DNA of 64,000 nucleotides, taken from Streptomyces tuirus (lineage in GTDB: Bacteria > Actinomycetota > Actinomycetes > Streptomycetales > Streptomycetaceae). The first letter of the stretch is position 1, and the number at the start of each line of letters is the position of its first letter. The notes under the pieces are model-generated. The model was not told the DNA's origin and ran no database searches. It saw only the letters and a list, made by a program, of their open reading frames with translations. Of the stretch, positions 37,987-46,476 are shown piece after piece. Position numbers and translations under genes: made by a program. The DNA lies in assembly GCF_014701095.1 (NCBI RefSeq), contig NZ_AP023439.1, forward strand, positions 1,290,001 through 1,354,000. The letters run 5' to 3'.

Positions 37987-40774
37987 AGGTGAATTCCACG
38001 ACCTGCTGGTAGGTCGGCCGGTTCTGCCAGCTGATCTTGCCGTGCTTGATGCCGCCCAGGGTGCGGTGGTTGATGGAGTCGGCGCACCACTGGTCGCCCG
38101 CCGCGCACACGTCGTCGCCGGGGTAGACCTGGGCCGCGGTCTTTCCGGCCGCATGCTTCAGGGTGCCGATGAGGGTGTCCCGGCAGGCACCGAGGCTGCC
38201 GTCGCCGCAGTACGTGCGGGCCAGCGGCCCCTTCACCGGCTCACCGAGCACCGTGCGGATGTCCTTGTCGACGTAGCTCCACCAGCCGTACTGGAAGGAG
38301 CTTCCCGCGTGCGAGCCGGTCGGGCCGTGCGCGGCCGACGGGGACTCGTCGACGGGGAGGCCGGCGGTGACGGCCGTGTAGAGGTCGCTGCCGAGGCCCG
38401 GTTCGAACTCGGCCTCGACCAGGAGGGGCCACCAGGCGTCCAGGATGCGGATCGCGTCGGCGTCGGCGTACCTCTTCGAGCCGGCAGCGGTCTCCGTGCG
38501 CTTGCCGCCGGCGGCGACCCAGGCCTGGAGTTTGCTCACGGCGGCCGACGCGGCCGGGTCGGTGACGGGCGAGCTCGTGACGACCTTCAGGAGCTCGGGC
38601 AGGACGTCCTCGGCCCGCAGGTCCGCCAGCGCGGCGTCGGCCATGGCCTTCACCAGGGCGGCCCGGGTCACCCCGCCCTGCTGGACGAGCTTCTTCACCC
38701 GGTCCTCCAGGAGGTTGCCGCGGTGCACCGAGCCGTTGCCCCAGGGTGCGGTCGTGTAGTCCTTGGCCTGCTTGTTGTTCCAGGAGACGTAGTAGTCCTG
38801 GTCGATGGAGTGGGGGTGGGCGGAGGGCGGGGTGTAGTCGGCCGTGTTGGACGCCGGGTACCAGCCGCGCCACTCGTAGGCCGGCCGGGCCCATGCCGGG
38901 AACTCGGAGTCGACGCCGGCCGCGCGCACCGGGTTGTCGCCGCTGTTGTAGTACGCGGTGTGTTCGGAGTCGGCGTAGAACCAGTTGAAGGTGTAGTTGA
39001 TGTGCTGCACGGCCTTCTGGAAGGACTCGGGGCCCTTGACGTGGTCGGGGTCGTTCAGCATCTGGAAGCCGATGATGGAGTCGGCCTCGTGCAGGAAGGA
39101 CGAGCGCAGGGTGGTGTAGGCGACCTTCTTGCCGCCGACCGTCGCGCGGTATTCGACGGGTCCGTACTTGGTGCGCCAGACGCGCATGGTGTACGAACCG
39201 GCCGCGGTGCCGTCGGCGGTCGTGGGCTTCCAGGCATTCTTCTGCTCGATCTTCTCCATCGGCGTGCAGGTGCCGCGGTACAGGTAGTGGTAGTCGTCCT
39301 GGCACAGTTCGACGGCGTAGGAGTCGATGATGTCCTGGCCGGAGGTCGTGGCGCTCCACGCGTAGTCCTGACCGCGGCCGAGTTCGACGTACATGCTCAG
39401 GCCTGCGAAGGAGGCGCCGCGGGCGCTGATGCCCGGGCCCTGAATCTCCTGGAGCAGCAGCAACTGGGGGGCGAAGTAGCCGGTCTGCGGGCCGAACACG
39501 GCGACGGGGTGGCCACTGGCGGTGTGCTCGCCGCTGACCACGAGGGCGTTGGACATGCCGCGCCTGGCGGACGAGGTGGCGGTTTTCGCGGCGTGGCCGG
39601 AGGCGCCGGTCGCGGCGGCCGTCGCGGCGCTGCCGGTGCGGTCGTACACGAGAGGCTCCGGCTCCACCGAGCCGGCGTCGGGCAGGGCCGTGCCCTGCGG
39701 GTCGGCCGGCTTGGTGCCGTAGGGGAACCTGCCGCCCTGCTGGGTGAGGACGGCCTCCGGGTCGTTGCGCATCCGGAAGGACTCCCAGACCTCGGTGCCC
39801 TCGGTGACGCCGTACTTCTCCTGGGCGGCCAGCAGCGAGAGGGCGTTGTTCACGTCGCCGCCTCCGCCGGAGCCGAACAGCGCGCCGATGACGGAGGCCA
39901 GCGCGACCAGGTCGGTGATCTTGAAGTGTTCGATGGTTCCGGCGTTGGTCACTGAGTCCTTGTGCCCGGTGAGTACGTACTCACCGGGGAAGGTGCGCCC
40001 GCTGTCGGAGGCGTCGATGTAGGAGTTGATGCCGTCGAGGTAGGCCCTTGCGTCGGCGAGGGCCTGTTGTCCGCGTTCGCCGTTGGTGGCCACGGCGTTG
40101 TCGATCTGCGCCCGCAGATCGGCCTCGCTGTACGGGGCGTGCCGCCAGAACTGCTGCTCGAGGCCCTGGTTGGAGGGCGCACCGCCCGCGAAGGAGGTCA
40201 GCTGTCCGCGCCCGACGTGCCGGAAGACGTCCATCAGCCACAGCCGGTCCTGGGCCGCCGCATAGCCGGCGCCGAACTCCGTGCCGTATCTGGTGGTACC
40301 GGTGATGTGCGGCACACCGGTCTTCTTGTCCCGGACGATCGTCACGTCACCGCGTCCGGCGGGTTTGACGGTGGAGGCGACCTGGTCGGCGGGGACCCCG
40401 AAGGACGCGTCGTTGAAGAAGGTGTTGATCTTGTCGTTGGTGAGGCCCGAGTAGCCCTTGGCCAGGTCGGCGTAGGGCCCGAGCTGGTCCTCGGCATGCT
40501 GGGGCTGGGTGCCGAAGGCCTGGTTGAGGAGGATCTGCGCGAGGGTGGCGTTGCCGTTCTGACCGGGCGGGAGGATGTCCGAACACTGATTGCCGCAATG
40601 GTCGTTCGCCGCGGCCGTGACCTGCGCCGCCGCCGTTTCCGAGGCGCCTGCCGGGGCAAGCGGCGACAAGAGACCCGCGATCAGCGTGCATACCGATGCT
40701 GTCTTCAGGAACCCGGGGATTCCGCTGGGAGTTCTCATTCTGTCGAGAACGGTGCGTGGGGCACGCCGTGGCAT
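37976..40774 (-). CDS. Secreted penicillin acylase family protein (Ntn hydrolase)
   Basis: A 932-residue precursor of the penicillin G acylase/AHL acylase/aculeacin acylase family. Signal peptide to about 45 (SVCTLIAGLLSPLAPAGASE). The alpha chain carries GVPHITGTTRYGTEFGAGYAAAQDRLW. Autoproteolysis is predicted at the N-terminal nucleophile S408 in RRGMSNALVVSG, followed by the beta chain with HTASGHPVAVFGPQTGY and later YYNSGDNPVR. These enzymes hydrolyse amide side chains of beta-lactams, lipopeptides or acyl-homoserine lactones, and the natural substrate here is unknown. Start at 40774 with GGGAGGAG 7 nt upstream. Confidence 0.92.
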   Translation of the reverse strand: MPRRAPRTVLDRMRTPSGIPGFLKTASVCTLIAGLLSPLAPAGASETAAAQVTAAANDHCGNQCSDILPPGQNGNATLAQILLNQAFGTQPQHAEDQLGPYADLAKGYSGLTNDKINTFFNDASFGVPADQVASTVKPAGRGDVTIVRDKKTGVPHITGTTRYGTEFGAGYAAAQDRLWLMDVFRHVGRGQLTSFAGGAPSNQGLEQQFWRHAPYSEADLRAQIDNAVATNGERGQQALADARAYLDGINSYIDASDSGRTFPGEYVLTGHKDSVTNAGTIEHFKITDLVALASVIGALFGSGGGGDVNNALSLLAAQEKYGVTEGTEVWESFRMRNDPEAVLTQQGGRFPYGTKPADPQGTALPDAGSVEPEPLVYDRTGSAATAAATGASGHAAKTATSSARRGMSNALVVSGEHTASGHPVAVFGPQTGYFAPQLLLLQEIQGPGISARGASFAGLSMYVELGRGQDYAWSATTSGQDIIDSYAVELCQDDYHYLYRGTCTPMEKIEQKNAWKPTTADGTAAGSYTMRVWRTKYGPVEYRATVGGKKVAYTTLRSSFLHEADSIIGFQMLNDPDHVKGPESFQKAVQHINYTFNWFYADSEHTAYYNSGDNPVRAAGVDSEFPAWARPAYEWRGWYPASNTADYTPPSAHPHSIDQDYYVSWNNKQAKDYTTAPWGNGSVHRGNLLEDRVKKLVQQGGVTRAALVKAMADAALADLRAEDVLPELLKVVTSSPVTDPAASAAVSKLQAWVAAGGKRTETAAGSKRYADADAIRILDAWWPLLVEAEFEPGLGSDLYTAVTAGLPVDESPSAAHGPTGSHAGSSFQYGWWSYVDKDIRTVLGEPVKGPLARTYCGDGSLGACRDTLIGTLKHAAGKTAAQVYPGDDVCAAGDQWCADSINHRTLGGIKHGKISWQNRPTYQQVVEFTSHR

Positions 40775-41038
40775 GGGGGGCTCCTCCCGACGGGGGTGGG
40801 CGGGATGTTACCGCCGGTATCCCCCGGCTTGAAGATGAACAAGCGTCACTTTGTGAAGTCAGCACAACAGGCACAGGAATCACGGCAGTCGACTCGCGAG
40901 CCTCTTCGGGCCGCTTATGGAGGCCATTTGAAATCGGATGGAGCCGATTCGCTTGTCGATACGTCTATTCGGCGACGTCCGTACGACGACGCCGAAGTGA
41001 CCGGATTACAGGTGCAGGTGTGACGGAGGTGCAGGACG

Positions 41039-41641
41039 ATGGCGGGTTTCCGGAGTCTGGCGAGACAGGTGCGCGATCCGCGGTGCGATCTGGCCTTGCG
41101 GCGTTATTCGCTGCGCAAGTGCCTTGAGAGGTTCGCGCCTTACGGACACAGGGCGACCTGGGACCATCTGTGCTCCCGGGCGGGGTTCGGCCCCGAGGAC
41201 CGCTCTCCCGATCCGGTGCGGCTCGTGGCCGCACTGGACGAGCTGGAGGAGGCGCGGGCGGTCTGGCTGGCCTACGAGGTCGAGTTCGCCGAGCGCCGCA
41301 AGAAGGAGAAGCACGACGGGCTGCGCAGCCCGGGCAGTGTGGACGACTGGCACCGGCTGACCTGGGGCGGTTTCGGTGTGGCCTGGTGCGACGATCCGGC
41401 GGTCCATCCCCGTGAACCGCTGGCCGAGGTGCTGCGCCGGCTGATCGCCGCGCTGGAGCGCGAGCCGGGCTCGCAGTGCCCGGTGTGCGACGGGGAGCGG
41501 CTCGTGTGGAGGTACGACCTGGACCACGAACCCTCGTCCGGTCCGGTCTGCACGGACTGCGGAATCCTGGTGCCGCGCCCGGTGCTCACGCCCGAGTCCC
41601 TGGCGTACGCCCGGCGGACGAGGCTGTTGGTGTCGGCTTGA
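41039..41641 (+). CDS. Hypothetical protein with C-terminal zinc ribbon
   Basis: A 200-residue protein not recognised by family. Residues 1-120 are helical and rich in Arg/Asp with several tryptophans (WDHLCSRAGFG, VDDWHRLTWGGFGVAW). A zinc-ribbon lies at 147-174: CPVC (C147, C150) and CTDC (C171, C174) separated by about 20 residues. This suggests a nucleic-acid or protein-binding role. ATG at 41039 with GGAGG about 10 nt upstream. It is divergent from the penicillin acylase gene across 264 bp of relatively AT-rich DNA. Confidence 0.7.
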   Translation: MAGFRSLARQVRDPRCDLALRRYSLRKCLERFAPYGHRATWDHLCSRAGFGPEDRSPDPVRLVAALDELEEARAVWLAYEVEFAERRKKEKHDGLRSPGSVDDWHRLTWGGFGVAWCDDPAVHPREPLAEVLRRLIAALEREPGSQCPVCDGERLVWRYDLDHEPSSGPVCTDCGILVPRPVLTPESLAYARRTRLLVSA

Positions 41642-41716
41642 CGGATGCGGGTGCGCGGGGGGTGCGCCGGGGATGCCGCACCCCCACTGCCGGTGGTGAC
41701 TGGCACCATCGACGCC

Positions 41717-42493
41717 ATGATGCAGGTGTGCCTGAACGGTTCGCGGACGGCCGCTGACGGCGTGGCCGTGCCGCTGACACCCGAGTCGATGGCCGACTCG
41801 GCCGCCGAGGCCGTCGCCGCCGGGGCGACGGACATCCATGTCCACCCCAAGACGCCCTGCGGACACGACACGTTGTCGCCGCGGGTGCTCGCTCGGACGC
41901 TGTCGGCGATCCGGGAGCGGGTGCCGGTGCCGGTCGGTGTGACCACGGGCGCGTGGGCGGAACCCGACCCCGCCGCCCGGCTGCGGCGGATCCGCGACTG
42001 GACCGTGCTGCCCGACCACGCCTCGGTCAACTGGCACGAGCCGGGGGCGGAGGAGACGGCCGCGCTGCTCATGGAGCTCGGGGTGGGCGTGGAGGCCGGC
42101 ATCTGGTCGGGCACGGACGGGGCCGAGCGGTTCGCGGCCTCACCGCTCGGGCCGAAGGTCCTGAGGGTCCTGGCGGAGGTGACCGACACGGACCCGTCAG
42201 CCGCCGTTTCCTCCGCGCGGGCCCTTCTGTCCGGCATCGGGACGGCACACGGACGCCCGGTGCTGCTGCACGGCGAGGACGGCGGCGCCTGGCCGGTGCT
42301 GCGACTCGCGGGCCGGCTGGGCCTGGCCACGCGGATCGGGCTGGAGGACGTCCTGGTGCTGCCGGACGGCGCGCCGGCGGGGTCCAACGCCGAGCTCGTC
42401 GCGGCCGGTCTGACGGAGCACGCGGCGGGCCGGGCGGATGCCTCCCCCGCTACCCCCGACCGCCCCGGTCGACCATCAGACGGGAACCGGTGA
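41717..42493 (+). CDS. 3-keto-5-aminohexanoate cleavage (BKACE, DUF849) family protein
   Basis: A 258-residue TIM-barrel beta-keto acid cleavage enzyme. BKACE enzymes use acetyl-CoA to cleave beta-keto acids with a zinc ion. Visible landmarks: [10 protein letters not shown] at the N-terminus, [18 protein letters not shown] (HxH zinc-ligand region) about residues 43-60, GVTTGAW, and the C-terminal [26 protein letters not shown]. It is shorter than typical members, and the last 20 residues are low-complexity. Start uncertain between 41717 and 41720; no strong ribosome site. Its 3' end overlaps the convergent soxR gene by 44 bp. Confidence 0.82.
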   Translation: MMQVCLNGSRTAADGVAVPLTPESMADSAAEAVAAGATDIHVHPKTPCGHDTLSPRVLARTLSAIRERVPVPVGVTTGAWAEPDPAARLRRIRDWTVLPDHASVNWHEPGAEETAALLMELGVGVEAGIWSGTDGAERFAASPLGPKVLRVLAEVTDTDPSAAVSSARALLSGIGTAHGRPVLLHGEDGGAWPVLRLAGRLGLATRIGLEDVLVLPDGAPAGSNAELVAAGLTEHAAGRADASPATPDRPGRPSDGNR

Positions 42494-42917
42494 GGCGTTC
42501 ACCGAAGACGTCGTCGGGGTTGGACAGGACGCAGGTGTCCAGGGAGAGGCAGCCGCAGCCGATGCAGTCGGCGAGGTGGTCCCGCAGCCGGTTCAGCTGT
42601 TTGATGCGCTCTTCCAGTTCGGTGCGCCAGACTTCGGAGAGGTGCGCCCAGTCCTCCCGGGTGGGCGTGCGCTCCTCGGGGAGTTCCGCGAGCGCTTCGC
42701 GGATCGTCGCCAGGGGGATGCCGACCCGTTGCGCGGCCCGGATGAAGGCGACCCGGCGGAGTGTGTCGCGCGAGTAGCGGCGCTGGTTGCCCGAGGTCCG
42801 GCGGCTGCCGATCAGGCCCTTGGACTCGTAGAAGTGCAGGGCCGAGACGGCGGCGCCGCTGCGCGCCGCGAGCTGGCCGACCGTGAGCTCATGGATCTTC
42901 TCTGGAATCCGGTGCAC
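42450..42917 (-). CDS. soxR: Redox-sensitive MerR-family regulator SoxR
   Basis: A 155-residue [2Fe-2S] transcription factor. N-terminal MerR HTH ([38 protein letters not shown]), a dimerisation helix, and the complete cluster motif C-x2-C-x-C-x5-C (C118, C121, C123, C129 in [13 protein letters not shown]). In Streptomyces, SoxR responds to endogenous redox-active metabolites such as actinorhodin instead of general superoxide. GTG start at 42917 ([14 protein letters not shown]); the longer frame continues into MaoC on the other strand. Divergent from MaoC. Confidence 0.94.
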   Translation of the reverse strand: MHRIPEKIHELTVGQLAARSGAAVSALHFYESKGLIGSRRTSGNQRRYSRDTLRRVAFIRAAQRVGIPLATIREALAELPEERTPTREDWAHLSEVWRTELEERIKQLNRLRDHLADCIGCGCLSLDTCVLSNPDDVFGERLTGSRLMVDRGGRG

Positions 42918-42939
42918 CCCTCGAACCCTACCGAGTGCG

Positions 42940-42945
42940 TTGACA
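42940..42945 (+). promoter_or_regulatory. -35 box of the maoC promoter
   Basis: A consensus TTGACA, 87 bp upstream of the MaoC start. The -10 region falls around 42963-42969, immediately against the CTAAGC-N4-GCTTAG operator. Confidence 0.5.
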
Positions 42946-42966
42946 CAGCCCCCTCGGCCGACCATG

Positions 42967-42982
42967 CTAAGCAGTCGCTTAG
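42967..42982. promoter_or_regulatory. TetR-type operator at MaoC promoter
   Basis: CTAAGC-AGTC-GCTTAG, perfect 6-nt arms with 4-nt spacer, placed just downstream of or over the -10 region of the MaoC promoter. A related site lies by the convergent TetR gene at 44211. Confidence 0.6.
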
Positions 42983-43026
42983 AGATTGAGCGCGCAGACC
43001 CCCTGCACACGAGAGGCCTGGAAGAC

Positions 43027-43488
43027 ATGGCAGAGCCGAGGATCTTCACGTCCGTCGACGAGCTGAAGTCGGCAGTGGGCGAACAACTGGGGTACACCGA
43101 CTGGCTCGACGTCGACCAGAAGCGGATCGACCTCTTCGCGGAGGCCACCGGCGACCACCAGTGGATCCACGTCGACCCGGAGAAGGCCGCCGCCGGCCCC
43201 TTCGGCACCACCATCGCGCACGGCTATCTGACCCTGTCGCTGCTGCCCCTCTTCGGGCCGCAGCTGATCGCCGTCGAGGGCGTGAAGATGGGCGTCAACT
43301 ACGGCACGAACAAGGTGCGTTTCCCCGCTCCGGTCCCCGTCAACTCCCGGCTGCGGGCCACGGCGACGATCAGCGCCGTCGACGAGGTGCCGGGCGGGGT
43401 CCAGGTGGCCGTCGCCTTCAGCGTCGAGCGCGAGGGCGGCGACAAGCCGGTCTGTGTCGCCGAGTCCGTGGCGCGCTACTACCTCTGA
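43027..43488 (+). CDS. MaoC-like (R)-specific enoyl-CoA hydratase
   Basis: A 153-residue single hot-dog-fold hydratase. The hydratase-2 motif is visible: D43 and H48 in [18 protein letters not shown], followed by [18 protein letters not shown]. It adds water to 2-enoyl-CoA to give (R)-3-hydroxyacyl-CoA, linking beta-oxidation to other acyl pathways. Cytosolic. Start at 43027 ([13 protein letters not shown]). Converges with the TetR gene whose operator-like sequence is shared. Confidence 0.93.
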   Translation: MAEPRIFTSVDELKSAVGEQLGYTDWLDVDQKRIDLFAEATGDHQWIHVDPEKAAAGPFGTTIAHGYLTLSLLPLFGPQLIAVEGVKMGVNYGTNKVRFPAPVPVNSRLRATATISAVDEVPGGVQVAVAFSVEREGGDKPVCVAESVARYYL

Positions 43489-43509
43489 GGCCGGTCCCGG
43501 ACCACCTCC

Positions 43510-43531
43510 GAGGCCGCGGCACCCCGGCCTC
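43510..43531. terminator. Weak hairpin between convergent MaoC and TetR genes
   Basis: GAGGCCG-N8-CGGCCTC, 7-bp stem, 22 bp past the MaoC stop and touching the TetR stop codon. Confidence 0.35.
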
Positions 43532-44165
43532 AGTCCGTCGCACCCCGGGCCCCGACCATCCGCAGCACGAGGTCGGCGTACAACTCGCCGACCTGCTCCG
43601 GCGTCCGGGGCCCGTCGACGTTGAACCACCGCGCCACGTCGATGCAGAGGGACAGCACGGCCAGCGTCGTGCCGTGCACGTCGACGACCTCGAACTCGCC
43701 CGAGCGCGCGCCCTCCTCGATGATCCCGCGCACCTCGCCGTCGACCTGGCGCCGGAGCGCGAGGATCTCGGCGCGGGCGTCCGGCCCGAGCGATTCGAGT
43801 TCGTACTGCACGACCCGCGCGGTGGTGCGCCCGCCCGCGTGCCAGCGCACGAAGGAGCTCACCGCGTCGGCGAGCCGCTCGGTGGGGCTGCCCTCGCGCC
43901 GCGACGCCGTCCGCAGGATCTCCAGGGCCTTCTCGTGCCCGATCCTGCTGATGCGGTGCAGCAGCTCTTCCTTGGTCTTGTAGTGGATGTAGAGCGCCGC
44001 CGGGCTCATCCCGGCGCGGCCCGCGATGTCACGGGTCGTCGTCGCGTGGTAGCCACGCTCGGCGAAGGCCTCCACCGCGGCGACCAGCAGCCGCCGCGCC
44101 GCGTCGGGCGTGACCTCGCCCCACGCCTGCGCCTCGCCGCCGGCCGTCTCCTCCGCCGTACTCAT
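43530..44165 (-). CDS. TetR family transcriptional regulator
   Basis: A 211-residue TetR repressor: HTH about 22-66 (RRLLVAAVEAFAERGYHATTTRDIAGRAGMSPAALYIHYKTKEELL region), then an all-helical ligand domain. ATG at 44165 is chosen over GTG at 44168 because GGAGAGG stands at a good distance. It is convergent with MaoC; an operator matching the MaoC site lies upstream at 44211, so it probably represses itself and MaoC. Probably sensing an acyl-CoA. The small YiaA/B gene lies 70 bp upstream on the same strand. Confidence 0.88.
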   Translation of the reverse strand: MSTAEETAGGEAQAWGEVTPDAARRLLVAAVEAFAERGYHATTTRDIAGRAGMSPAALYIHYKTKEELLHRISRIGHEKALEILRTASRREGSPTERLADAVSSFVRWHAGGRTTARVVQYELESLGPDARAEILALRRQVDGEVRGIIEEGARSGEFEVVDVHGTTLAVLSLCIDVARWFNVDGPRTPEQVGELYADLVLRMVGARGATD

Positions 44166-44210
44166 CACTCGCCCCTCTCCACTGGCAGGAGCAACACCAT
44201 ACCGCCGAAG

Positions 44211-44226
44211 GTGAGCGAGCGCTTAG
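44211..44226. promoter_or_regulatory. TetR-type operator upstream of the convergent TetR gene
   Basis: GTGAGC-GAGC-GCTTAG has the same 6-4-6 layout as the MaoC site; the GCTTAG half is identical and the other half matches 4 of 6. A second palindrome GAGCG-AC-CGCTC follows at 44226-44237. Confidence 0.5.
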
Positions 44227-44235
44227 AGCGACCGC

Positions 44236-44487
44236 TCAGCGCTTCTCGTAGGGGGCGTACGAGGGGGCCGCGCCCGGCCCCTCCTGCCGGTCCCGGATCA
44301 CCTTGGACAGGGTGAAGGCCGAGGTGACCAGGTACAGGACGGCGATGGCGAGGAAGGCCCGCACCCAGGCGTCGGCGCTCAGCTGGTAGATGCCGATGGC
44401 GGTGGCCGCCATGGCGACGGCGAAGGAGGCGACGGCCTGGCCGTAGAAGGCGGCCGTGTTCTGCTGCTTGCCCGGTGTGTCACTCAT
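44236..44487 (-). CDS. YiaA/YiaB two-helix membrane protein
   Basis: An 83-residue inner-membrane protein of the yiaA/B two-helix family. After a short hydrophilic head (MSDTPGKQQNTAAFYGQ) come helix 1 (AVASFAVAMAATAIGIYQL), a short loop SADAWVR and helix 2 (AFLAIAVLYLVTSAFTLSKV), then a charged tail. Function unknown. Start at 44487; GATGCT lies 7 nt upstream, so it too may be leaderless, though that -10 is weak. Confidence 0.8.
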   Translation of the reverse strand: MSDTPGKQQNTAAFYGQAVASFAVAMAATAIGIYQLSADAWVRAFLAIAVLYLVTSAFTLSKVIRDRQEGPGAAPSYAPYEKR

Positions 44488-44547
44488 GGGGGACAGCATC
44501 GGCGGACGTGGCCCGCGCCACATCCGCCGAAGTACTCAGGCGCGTAC

Positions 44548-45702
44548 TCAGAACGCCGAGACCCCCGTCAGCGCCCGCCCGATGACCAGCTTCTGGATCT
44601 GGCTCGTGCCCTCGTAGAGGGTCATCACCCGGGCGTCCCGCAGCAGCTTGCCCGCCGGATACTCGTCGATGTAGCCGTAGCCGCCGAAAACCTGGAGCGC
44701 GTTGTTCGCGGCGCGGACGGCGGCCTCCGAGGCGAACAGCTTGGCCTTGGACGACTCCACGGCGAACGACTGCCCCCGGTCGATCAGGTCGGCCACCCGC
44801 CAGGTCAGCAGCCGGGCCGCGTCGACGTCCAGCGCGATGTCGCTGATCAGCTCCTGGACAAGCTGGTGGTGGGCGATGGTCCTGCCGAACTGCTCGCGCT
44901 CCCCCGCGTACCGCACGGCCGCGTCCAGGGCCGCCTTGGCTATGCCCACGCAGCCCGCCGCGACCGACATCCGGCCCTTGGCGAGGGCCGACATGGCGAT
45001 CGAGAAGCCCTTGCCCTCCTGCCCCAGCAGGGCGGAGGCCGGCACGCGCACGTCCTCGAGGACCAGTTCGGCGGTGGCCTGACCGCGCAGCCCGAGCTTG
45101 CCGTGGATGGTGCGGCGGGTCAGGCCGGGCGTGTCAGTGGGGACGAGGAAGGCGGAGACGCCCTTGTGGCCGGGGGCGTCCGTGGAGCGGGCGAAGAGCA
45201 GGACGACGTCGGCCCAGGTGCCGTTGGTGATGAACATCTTGGTGCCGTTGAGGACGAAGTCGTCGCCGTCGCGTACCGCCCGGGTCGCGAGGCTGCCCGC
45301 GTCCGAGCCCGTGCCCGGCTCGGTCAGGCCGAAGCAGCCGATCGACGCGCCCGAGGTCAGCCCCGGCAGCCAGCGGCGCTTCTGCTCCTCGCTGCCGTGG
45401 GCGGCGACGGTCTTGGCGACCAGCCCGAGGGACACCGAGACGATCCCGCGCACCGACGAGTCACCCCGGCCCAGCTCCTCGGTGACCAGGCAGTACGCGA
45501 GGTGGTCACCGCCGGAGCCGCCGTACTCCTCGTCGATCGTCAGGCCCAGGAAGCCGACCTCGCCGAGCTTCTTCACGATCGCCCGGTCGACCTCCTCGGC
45601 GCGGTCCCAGGCGACGACATGCGGGGTGATCTCACGCTCCACGAAGTCCCGCGCGAGCTGCCGGACCGCGCTCTGCTCCTCGCTGAGCTCCAGATTCACC
45701 AC
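44548..45702 (-). CDS. Acyl-CoA dehydrogenase
   Basis: A 384-residue FAD-dependent acyl-CoA dehydrogenase. ACAD signatures: CFGLTEPGTGSDAGSLATRAVRDGDDFVLNGTKMFITNG, the YAGEREQFGRTIAHHQLVQELISDI region, and QVFGGYGYIDEYPAGKLLRDARVMTLYEGTSQIQKLVIGR, whose YEGTS provides the catalytic glutamate typical of short/branched-chain members. Probably acts in branched-chain amino acid or short-chain acyl-CoA degradation. GTG start at 45702. Divergent from a TetR gene, with a 19-bp operator between. Confidence 0.93.
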   Translation of the reverse strand: MVNLELSEEQSAVRQLARDFVEREITPHVVAWDRAEEVDRAIVKKLGEVGFLGLTIDEEYGGSGGDHLAYCLVTEELGRGDSSVRGIVSVSLGLVAKTVAAHGSEEQKRRWLPGLTSGASIGCFGLTEPGTGSDAGSLATRAVRDGDDFVLNGTKMFITNGTWADVVLLFARSTDAPGHKGVSAFLVPTDTPGLTRRTIHGKLGLRGQATAELVLEDVRVPASALLGQEGKGFSIAMSALAKGRMSVAAGCVGIAKAALDAAVRYAGEREQFGRTIAHHQLVQELISDIALDVDAARLLTWRVADLIDRGQSFAVESSKAKLFASEAAVRAANNALQVFGGYGYIDEYPAGKLLRDARVMTLYEGTSQIQKLVIGRALTGVSAF

Positions 45703-45730
45703 AGGTCACCCCATTGAAAGCCGTACATTT

Positions 45731-45749
45731 AAATTAGCACTGCTAGTTT
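45731..45749. promoter_or_regulatory. 19-bp TetR operator between acyl-CoA dehydrogenase and tetR
   Basis: AAATTAGCACTGCTAGTTT is an odd palindrome with one mismatched pair in 9-nt arms. It overlaps the expected -35 region of the leaderless tetR promoter (-10 at 45763). A related 19-mer lies at 52352. Confidence 0.7.
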
Positions 45750-45762
45750 CTGTGTGCAGCCC

Positions 45763-45768
45763 TACTAT
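45763..45768 (+). promoter_or_regulatory. -10 element of predicted leaderless tetR promoter
   Basis: TACTAT ends exactly 7 nt before the ATG at 45776. An earlier in-frame ATG at 45767 overlaps the -10 box, so the later ATG is the likelier start. Confidence 0.55.
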
Positions 45769-45775
45769 GTGCGCC

Positions 45776-46417
45776 ATGGCCCGACCGCGCAAGCCCTTGC
45801 TCAGCACCGACCGGATCGTCGAGACGGCCCGGGCGCTCGTGGACGCGGAGGGTCTGGCCGCTGTCTCCACGCGGCGGCTCGCCGCCGAGCTGGGGGTCAG
45901 CGGGCCCTCGCTGTACAACCACTTCCGCACCAAGGACGAGATCCTGGAGGCGGTCGCCGACTCGGTGAGCGGCCAGGTGGACCTGTCGATGTTCCAGGAC
46001 GGCCGGGACTGGCGGACCGCGCTGCACGACTGGGCCGTCTCCTACCGGGCCGCCCTGCGCGACCACCCGAACATCGTCCCGGTGCTGGCCCGCGGCCCCG
46101 GCCGCCGCCCGGCTGGACTGCGCCTCGCGGACGCCGTCTACGGCGCGATGGTCGCCGCGGGCTGGCCGCCGGCACAGGCCACGTCGATCGGCGCGCTGAT
46201 GCGGTACTTCGTGATGGGTTCCGCGCTCGGCTCCTTCGCCGGGGGATTCGTGGACGACGCGAGCGCCTACGACCCCGCCGACTACCCCCATCTCCAGCAG
46301 GCCCATCTCCTCGCCGAGAAGCAGGAGAAGATCGACGAGCGCGCCTTCGAGACCGGTCTGACGGCCCTGCTGGACGGGCTGGCGCAACAGTACGAGCGGG
46401 TGCGGCGCACGGCGTAG
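45776..46417 (+). CDS. TetR family transcriptional regulator
   Basis: A 213-residue TetR regulator, HTH about 9-55 (STDRIVETARALVDAEGLAAVSTRRLAAELGVSGPSLYNHFRTKDEIL region), with a TetR C-terminal-type helical domain; the sequence resembles regulators of acyl-CoA dehydrogenase genes. Divergent from the acyl-CoA dehydrogenase with the 19-bp palindrome in between, so it almost certainly controls that gene and itself. A related palindrome before the aldehyde dehydrogenase operon suggests a wider regulon. Start chosen at 45776 from the promoter spacing (leaderless); 45767 would add three residues. Confidence 0.9.
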   Translation: MARPRKPLLSTDRIVETARALVDAEGLAAVSTRRLAAELGVSGPSLYNHFRTKDEILEAVADSVSGQVDLSMFQDGRDWRTALHDWAVSYRAALRDHPNIVPVLARGPGRRPAGLRLADAVYGAMVAAGWPPAQATSIGALMRYFVMGSALGSFAGGFVDDASAYDPADYPHLQQAHLLAEKQEKIDERAFETGLTALLDGLAQQYERVRRTA

Positions 46418-46476
46418 GGCAACGCGCCACGGACGCTTCGGCGGTGGCCGAACCGTCCGTGTTCCATGCTGGAGGC

